DNA of 64,000 bases. Origin: Verrucomicrobiales bacterium (GTDB lineage: Bacteria > Verrucomicrobiota > Verrucomicrobiia > Verrucomicrobiales > DEV007). A model generated the notes under the pieces. The model was not told where the DNA came from, ran no database searches, and saw only the letters and a program-made list of their open reading frames with translations. Below, piece by piece: positions 58,929 through 64,000 of this stretch. Where the stretch lies: the NCBI GenBank assembly GCA_016795505.1, contig JAEUHH010000006.1:1-64000 (forward strand), given 5' to 3'. The translations under genes were made by a program, and so were the position numbers. Within the stretch, counting starts at the first letter, position 1. The number at the start of each line of letters is the position of its first letter.

Positions 58929-59897
58929 TCATTCCAGAAAGATCCGGCCGGCCCGGCGACGGACATGACGACCACCCGGCAGATTGATCCTCGCCGGCAC
59001 CGCCGTGGGAGGCAAGATCGCCCGGAGGCTTTCCACGAGCTGAAAGTCCACCCCCGGCACGCCGGCTTCCGCCAGCCAGCGATGCAGGGCCCGCCGTTGC
59101 AGCGCGACCGGCCAGCCCAGCAGGATGGCGCTTCTCAAAGCCACCGCCGCACCGGTCTCGCCACCCGTCGCGGCAGGCCACTCCCGCTCCAGCCAGCTTT
59201 CGAGCGCGGCATCATCGGCCCGCGCGAGGTCCGCGAGGCGCAGGATCGCCGCCCGCGGATCGCGCCCCAGCGCCTCGCGCAGCGAGGGAATCAGCTCATG
59301 CCGCCAGCGGTTCCGCATCGAGTGGTCAGCCGTCACATTGGTGGCATCCTCCCGCCACGCCAGGCCGTGGGCGGCTATGTAGGCGTCGATTTCCTCCCGC
59401 CACACCGCCAGCAGGGGCCGCAGGAGGGCGAGCTTTCCCCGGTGGGAGATCTCCTGCATGCCCCCGAGTCCACCCAGACCGGTGCCGCGACAGAGCCGGT
59501 GCAGGACCGTCTCGACCTGATCATCCGCGTGATGAGCCAGAAAAAGCCGCTGACAGCGGTGTTTCCGCGCCATTTCGGCAAAAAACTGGTACCGGGCCTC
59601 GCGGGCCGCGGTTTCGAGCGACTGCCGACTCTGGCGCGCGAGTTCCCGGACATCGACGCGGCCGATCTCGCAGGCGCAACTCCCGGCGGCGGCCAGCTTT
59701 TCGACAAAACGCGCATCCTCCGTCGAGGCGCGCCCGCGGAGCCGGTGATCGAGATGGCACACCACGAGGGAGCGAAAGCCGGCCTCGCGCAGAGCGTGGA
59801 ACAGGGCCACGGAGTCGCGCCCACCGGACACGCCGACGAGATACTTCCGCCGGGGCGGAAATCGACCGGCCAGATCCGGCGTCAGGAGGGGCGGCAT
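58929..59897 (-). CDS. tilS: tRNA(Ile)-lysidine synthase
   Basis: 322 aa, start MPPLLTPDLAG. GVSGGRDSVALFHAL is the PP-loop (SGGxDS) ATP-binding site. FLAHHADDQVETVLHRL and GMQEISHRGKLALLRPLL are TilS motifs. It changes C34 of tRNA-Ile(CAT) to lysidine so that AUA is read as Ile. A short C-terminal region replaces the full tRNA-binding tail of some TilS. It follows serS by 82 bp. Confidence 0.93.
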   Translation of the reverse strand: MPPLLTPDLAGRFPPRRKYLVGVSGGRDSVALFHALREAGFRSLVVCHLDHRLRGRASTEDARFVEKLAAAGSCACEIGRVDVRELARQSRQSLETAAREARYQFFAEMARKHRCQRLFLAHHADDQVETVLHRLCRGTGLGGLGGMQEISHRGKLALLRPLLAVWREEIDAYIAAHGLAWREDATNVTADHSMRNRWRHELIPSLREALGRDPRAAILRLADLARADDAALESWLEREWPAATGGETGAAVALRSAILLGWPVALQRRALHRWLAEAGVPGVDFQLVESLRAILPPTAVPARINLPGGRHVRRRAGRIFLE

Positions 59898-59979
59898 GGT
59901 GGGAAAAGGGGGATCGCAGCGCGGAAATCCATCCCGCACCCGACGACCAAGCTACCAAAGACCCCCGGCTTTGTCCCGG

Positions 59980-61254
59980 TTATCCGATCCGATCCCCGCC
60001 GAAGAGACCGTGCAGGGCCTCGGGCAGGCGGATGCTGCCGTCAGGCTGCTGGTAGGTCTCGATCAGCGCCACATAGAGCCGCGGCAGCGCCGTGCCGGAG
60101 CCGTTGAGGGTGTGGCAGTGCTGATTTTTGCCATCTTCCTCCTTGTAGCGCAGCTTCATGCGACGGGCCTGGTAATCGACGAAATTCGAGCAGCTTGACA
60201 CCTCCAGATAGGCCCCGTGACCGGGCGCCCACACCTCGATGTCGTAGGTTTTGGCCGAGCTGAAGCCCAGATCGCCGCTGCACAACTCGATCACCCGGTA
60301 GTGGAGCCCGAGCAATTGCAGCACCTTTTCCGCCTCGGCGGTGAGGATCTCCAACTGCTCGAAGCTGCGGTCGGGGTGCACGATGTTGACCAGCTCAACC
60401 TTGTCGAACTGGTGCATCCGGATCATCCCCCGGCTTTCCCGCCCGGCAGAGCCCGCCTCGCGGCGGAAACACGGCGTGTAGGCCGTCAGTTTGAGGGGAA
60501 ACTCCTCCGGCTTCACGATGGTGTCGCGGTAGAGGTTCGTCACCGGCACCTCGGCGGTCGGAGCCAGGAAAAACGCGCCGTCCTCGAGGCCGTACATGTC
60601 ATCCTCGAACTTCGGCAACTGGCCGGTGCCGATCATGCAATCACGGTTGATGATAAACGGCGGATAAATCTCGCGATAGCCGTGCTGTCCGGTGTGCAGG
60701 TTCAGCAAAAACTGGATCAAGGCCCGCTGCAGCCGTGCGCCCGGGCCGGTAAAGGCGATGAACCCGCTGGAGCTGATCTTGGCGGCCAGTTCGAAGTCGA
60801 AAAGCCCCAGTTTTTCCCCCAGCGCCACATGATCGAGCGGCTCGAAGCCGGAAAAGACCGGCTTTTCTCCCCAGGTGCGGACCACCGGATTGGCCGTCTC
60901 GTCAGCACCGACCGGGCAGGCGGCGTGGGGCAGGTTCGGGATGTTCAGGAGCAGTTCCCGCTGGCGGGCGTCGGCGGCATCGGCCTCCTCGCCGATGCGC
61001 TTGATCTCGTCGCCGATGCCCCGGACCTCGGCCTCGATGGCGGTGGTGTCATCGCCGTTCTTCTTTTTGATGCCGATGTCCTTCGAGATGCGGTTGCGCT
61101 CGCCCTGAAGCCGCTGGCGCTCGGTCTCGCCGGCCCGGCGCTTTTCATCGCAGGCCAGCACTTCGTCCACGAGGGTCCACGAGTCGCCGCCGCGGGTTTT
61201 CAAACGTTCCCGGACCCCGTCCGGATCTTCGCGCAACAATCGGATATCGAGCAT
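59980..61254 (-). CDS. serS: Seryl-tRNA synthetase
   Basis: 424 aa, start MLDIRLLREDPDGVRERL. The N-terminal about 110 residues form the coiled-coil arm that reads the tRNA-Ser long arm. Class II motifs follow: FRREAGSAGRESRGMIRMHQ (motif 2) and GSGTALPRLYVALIE (motif 3). Upstream lies a REP-like repeat shared with the divergent Lon-like gene spacer. Confidence 0.96.
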   Translation of the reverse strand: MLDIRLLREDPDGVRERLKTRGGDSWTLVDEVLACDEKRRAGETERQRLQGERNRISKDIGIKKKNGDDTTAIEAEVRGIGDEIKRIGEEADAADARQRELLLNIPNLPHAACPVGADETANPVVRTWGEKPVFSGFEPLDHVALGEKLGLFDFELAAKISSSGFIAFTGPGARLQRALIQFLLNLHTGQHGYREIYPPFIINRDCMIGTGQLPKFEDDMYGLEDGAFFLAPTAEVPVTNLYRDTIVKPEEFPLKLTAYTPCFRREAGSAGRESRGMIRMHQFDKVELVNIVHPDRSFEQLEILTAEAEKVLQLLGLHYRVIELCSGDLGFSSAKTYDIEVWAPGHGAYLEVSSCSNFVDYQARRMKLRYKEEDGKNQHCHTLNGSGTALPRLYVALIETYQQPDGSIRLPEALHGLFGGDRIG

Positions 61255-61366
61255 GATGGGCGCTAGAGTAGTCCAGCCTCGTCGATTGAAAAGCGGCAAT
61301 CGGGAAAGGCTTTTCAACAGCAGGGCGGAATGATATGAATGAAACCGGTCGGCCGGGCAGGCGGGT

Positions 61367-61422
61367 GTTTCCGATGAAATCCTGTTGGTCCGGAGACCAG
61401 ACAGGGTCTGATCGGAAACCGG
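61367..61422. repeat. REP/BIME-like intergenic repeat, copy 6
   Basis: TTTCCGATGAAATCCTGTTG on the left and CAGACAGGGTCTGATCGGAA on the right. The left half-unit has the inverse-type CCTGTTG core. It lies in the divergent spacer between serS and the Lon-like gene. Confidence 0.72.
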
Positions 61423-61477
61423 CCATCGCCGGTTGGTCGGAATCCTGCTCTCTCCGCGCCGCAACCCACTCGCTGTC

Positions 61478-63409
61478 ATGATCCCCACCGGCTTCCGCCT
61501 CTGGCTGTCCGCCCTCGTCTGCCTCCTGGCGGTGAATCCGGCCGGGCGAGTGGAGGCGGCCTACGATGCGCCCAATTTCTCTGGAAAATTGATCGATCGC
61601 GACGCGCTGTCTCTGGGACCGCGGGAGACGGACGAGGTCGTGACCGCCCTGACGGCCCTGGCGGCGAATTTCCCCGGCGAAGCCATCATCGACCACGATG
61701 TGCGGGAAAAAGCCATCGCGCTGGCGCTGATGCTGCGTCCGCTCGATGGCGGCGCGCGGGCGGCTCATCGGGATTTGCAACAGGGCAGCACGCCGCTGCC
61801 AGTGGAGTTGTTTCAGTCGCTGGCGGCCGTCTCTGGAGCCCTCTGGCGACATGGGGAGCGCCTCGCGGAGCGCGGCACCGAGCCGGAGGACCGGCGACTG
61901 GCCCCACTGCTGATGGAGCTGTCGCTGCTGGCCCAGCCCGCCAAACCACTGCCGGAGCGCGTCCAGCGCTACCAGAAGGCCCTTCAGGACGTCGATCCCG
62001 ACTGGTCGGTGGCGGTCACACTCCAAACGAACGACAACGCCAGCAACGAACGGGCCCGTGCCCTCCGGCTGCCCATGCCCGAGCCGGAGGCTCCGAAACC
62101 GATGGCCACGCTGGTGCCGACTCCCACGCTGCAAACCATCCCCACCACCTCATCGACTCCCACCCCCGATCCGACGCCCACTGGTGCCACCCCAATGGCC
62201 GCCGCCGAGATCAAGCGCCGCGAAGGCAGCCTGCGTGCGCTGGTCGTGGAGGGCGCCACGGGAAAAGCCGCCGTGAGTCAGGTGACGCTGACGGTGCGCG
62301 AGCCCAGCCCGGACGAGAGCAGCTTGTTCGGCCTGTTCACCGACCGTGAGATGCGGGCCGATTTCGAGATGCGGGCCACCTACGACCGGCGCGGCCAGGC
62401 GCTGGCCGGCATCGACGCGGCGGCCGGTCTGGTGAAGCAGCGCTATCCGGTCTGGCCACGACGACTGATGGCCGAGTTTGGCCTGCTGGCTTTGGGCGGT
62501 GAGACGATCCCAGCGACCGCGGCGGAGGCCGATGTGTCCCTGCCGGCGTTGATTTTGCTGGCTTCGGCGTTTTCCGGCGAGGCGATCCAGCCGGCTTTCG
62601 GGCCGGAGGGCGATTTCGTGCTCGGCGGCCGGCTGACGGATGCCGGAAAGCCGACCTTGCCGGAGGACATGGATGCCGCAGCACTGGCCAAAAGTGCGGC
62701 GGCGTCGGCCACGGCGCCCCGGGCCCTGTTTTTGCCCGCTCCTGCCGGGGAGACCACTGATCCGGCGGGACAATTGCTCGATGCGGCGATCAATGGCGAC
62801 GAGACGGTGTTGTTCCGGCCGCAGGTGGTGGGCTACACGTCGATCGATGAACTGGCTCCGGTGCTCAAGGGGCCGACGCCCGAGGGCCTGACGTCGGCCT
62901 TGACGGAATTCGCCCTGATTCAGGGCCTGCTGGAGCGCATGGCGCCAGGAGAGATCGCCCGCAACCCGGCGGTGCAGGACCGGCTCGGCAAAGTCCTCGC
63001 CGCCTGGCCCAGCCATGCCTCGGCCCGCGCCATGCTGGCCTACGGGGCGCGGCCGGTCAGTGCGGGGATGTCCCTGTCGGCGTCCCGGCAGGCGGTCGAG
63101 ACCGCTCTGGCACCCGCGATCGAGCTCTATGAATCGCGGGAACGCGGCGATGGCTTCGAGGTCACGGCGACGGTGAAGAAGCTCGACGAGGCGAAATGGC
63201 AACTGTCCGAGCTGCGGGGCAAGATCGATCCCCAGGCGAAAGCGATGCTCACAGCGGCGGAGGATGCCCTGGAAGCCTGCCGGATCTATCTGTCGCTGAC
63301 CAATCAGGGCACCAGCATCGGCCGGCAGCGGCGCGAGGAGTGGCTGACGGCGCTGGAGACGATGGAGATGGAGCAGGAAAAACTGAAGGCCGGGGATGCC
63401 GGCCAGTGA
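61478..63409 (+). CDS. Exported protein with Lon-like (S16) domain
   Basis: 643 aa. Start MIPTGFRLWLSALVCLLAVNPAG (signal peptide); an upstream ATG adds 15 residues without a signal. The N-terminal about 200 residues are helical, then a Pro/Thr-rich linker (about 200-240). From about 250 to 465 the pattern follows the Lon proteolytic domain: ADVSLPALILLASAFSGE (S354 at the catalytic-Ser position) and GGRLTDAGKPTLP (K391 a candidate catalytic Lys). ALFLPAP and VVGYTSIDELAPVLKG match the later strands. There is no AAA+ module. The C-terminal about 150 residues are helical. A secreted Lon-like protease or a decayed relative; activity is inference. Confidence 0.6.
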   Translation: MIPTGFRLWLSALVCLLAVNPAGRVEAAYDAPNFSGKLIDRDALSLGPRETDEVVTALTALAANFPGEAIIDHDVREKAIALALMLRPLDGGARAAHRDLQQGSTPLPVELFQSLAAVSGALWRHGERLAERGTEPEDRRLAPLLMELSLLAQPAKPLPERVQRYQKALQDVDPDWSVAVTLQTNDNASNERARALRLPMPEPEAPKPMATLVPTPTLQTIPTTSSTPTPDPTPTGATPMAAAEIKRREGSLRALVVEGATGKAAVSQVTLTVREPSPDESSLFGLFTDREMRADFEMRATYDRRGQALAGIDAAAGLVKQRYPVWPRRLMAEFGLLALGGETIPATAAEADVSLPALILLASAFSGEAIQPAFGPEGDFVLGGRLTDAGKPTLPEDMDAAALAKSAAASATAPRALFLPAPAGETTDPAGQLLDAAINGDETVLFRPQVVGYTSIDELAPVLKGPTPEGLTSALTEFALIQGLLERMAPGEIARNPAVQDRLGKVLAAWPSHASARAMLAYGARPVSAGMSLSASRQAVETALAPAIELYESRERGDGFEVTATVKKLDEAKWQLSELRGKIDPQAKAMLTAAEDALEACRIYLSLTNQGTSIGRQRREEWLTALETMEMEQEKLKAGDAGQ

Positions 63410-63481
63410 GCCCGGCCCGGCTGGCACGGGGGCGGCGGGCGTAACCTCCGGGGAGTCGCTTTGCAGCGAGGGATCGATGGC

Positions 63482-64000
63482 ATGAACCGCGCTTTTGACA
63501 GCTTGGACAGTTTGCCGGTGCGGATCGCACTGCCCGATCCCTGGCAGCAGCAGGCGATCCGTGCGCTGGTCGACGGTCGCGATGTGATCCTGAATGCGCC
63601 GACGGGAGCAGGCAAGACCTACGTCTTCGAGAGCCTGATCCGCGGCAAAATGCTGGCCGCAGGGCAGCAGGCCGTTTACACCGTGCCGACCCGGGCTCTG
63701 GCCAATGACAAATGGCGCGAGTGGCGGGCGGCGGGGTGGAAAGTGGGCATCGCCACCGGAGATCTGGCGGAAAACCTCGACGCCCCGGTGCTGGTGGCGA
63801 CGCTGGAGACCCAGCGCGAGCGGCTGCTGGCCGGCCAGGGACCGCGGCTGCTGGTGATCGACGAATACCAGATGATCGGTGACGAGCGCCGCGGACTGAA
63901 CTACGAGCTGGCCATCGCGCTGGCGCCGGCGACGACCCAACTGCTGCTGCTGAGCGGCAGCGTGGAAAATCCCCGCGATGTGGCCGCGTGGCTGAGCCGT
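63482..64000 (+). CDS. DEAD/DExH helicase, Ski2-like, truncated by window end
   Basis: The first 173 residues are visible. The Q-motif region WQQQAIRALVDGRDV is followed by Walker A APTGAGKTYVFES (motif I), VYTVPTRALANDKW (Ia), a TGD segment, LLVIDEYQMIGDERRG (motif II, DEYQ, as in Ski2/Mtr4-type helicases) and LLLSGSVENP (motif III, SGS). The ATG at 63482 comes soon after the Lon-like gene (72 bp). The reading frame stays open to the last base, so the C-terminal half is unseen. It is likely an RNA or DNA helicase. Confidence 0.85.
   Translation, partial: MNRAFDSLDSLPVRIALPDPWQQQAIRALVDGRDVILNAPTGAGKTYVFESLIRGKMLAAGQQAVYTVPTRALANDKWREWRAAGWKVGIATGDLAENLDAPVLVATLETQRERLLAGQGPRLLVIDEYQMIGDERRGLNYELAIALAPATTQLLLLSGSVENPRDVAAWLSR

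Overview
The window is GC-rich chromosomal DNA. It most likely comes from the PVC superphylum, probably Verrucomicrobiota. This is inference from gene content and family style: a mcsA-mcsB-clpC operon without ctsR, a MoxR/DUF58/BatA cluster joined to a DUF4159 protein, a Tat-signal sugar-phosphate isomerase beside a DUF6807 (PmoA-like) protein and a PQQ-like propeller, and an rtcR/rtcBA RNA-repair locus. No 16S rRNA gene is present, so the phylum is not proven.

Layout. 1-2290 is an accessory patch of visibly lower GC. It holds the 5' end of a probable group II intron running off the left edge (minus strand), three small genes (an RPxMYxG protein and two lipoproteins), and two copies of a 69-bp imperfect hairpin placed after stop codons. 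2293-4826 carries a YhaM-like HD nuclease, hisG and a 34-aa mS38/bS22-like ribosomal protein. 4843-16160 is a plus-strand block for envelope or proteostasis functions: a TPR protein, a TPR-gluzincin metallopeptidase, a DUF4159 protein, a MoxR ATPase, a DUF58 protein and a BatA/vWA membrane protein. A translationally coupled ComF-like phosphoribosyltransferase and SLOG pair sits inside this block. 16191-20562 is the RNA-repair locus: rtcR diverges from rtcB-rtcA, with a good sigma-54 promoter between them.

20573-34756 is mixed metabolism: gnd, moaE, a SurA/PpiD-like chaperone with a TPR protein, bfd-bfr iron storage, pyk, an isomerase, DUF6807, DUF1802, a PQQ-like propeller, an SGNH hydrolase and dcd. 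It includes an AT-richer kinase-like ORFan bracketed by a perfect 28-bp direct repeat. 34952-39281 is mcsA-mcsB-clpC, read leftward, giving protein-arginine phosphorylation and ClpC targeting. 39377-41654 holds a class IV aminotransferase, a LolD-type ATPase and a DUF6941-like protein.

41827-57809 is the information-processing block, all minus strand. In transcription order it is tRNA-Thr, tuf, tRNA-Trp, secE, nusG, rplK, rplA, rplJ, rplL, rpoB, rpoC (terminator), rpsB, tsf (terminator). A long hairpin lies in the rplL-rpoB spacer. 58050-61254 is serS, tilS and a YmdB-type phosphoesterase. The right end has a secreted protein with a Lon-like (S16) domain and the start of a Ski2-like helicase that runs off the window.

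Six intergenic copies of a REP/BIME-like repeat, built on an AACAGGGTCTGATCGG-type core, are scattered through the window. The most unusual features are the repeat-bracketed kinase-like ORFan, the phosphoribosyltransferase-SLOG insertion, the secreted Lon-like protein, the REP-like family, and the hairpin-tagged small genes at the left edge.
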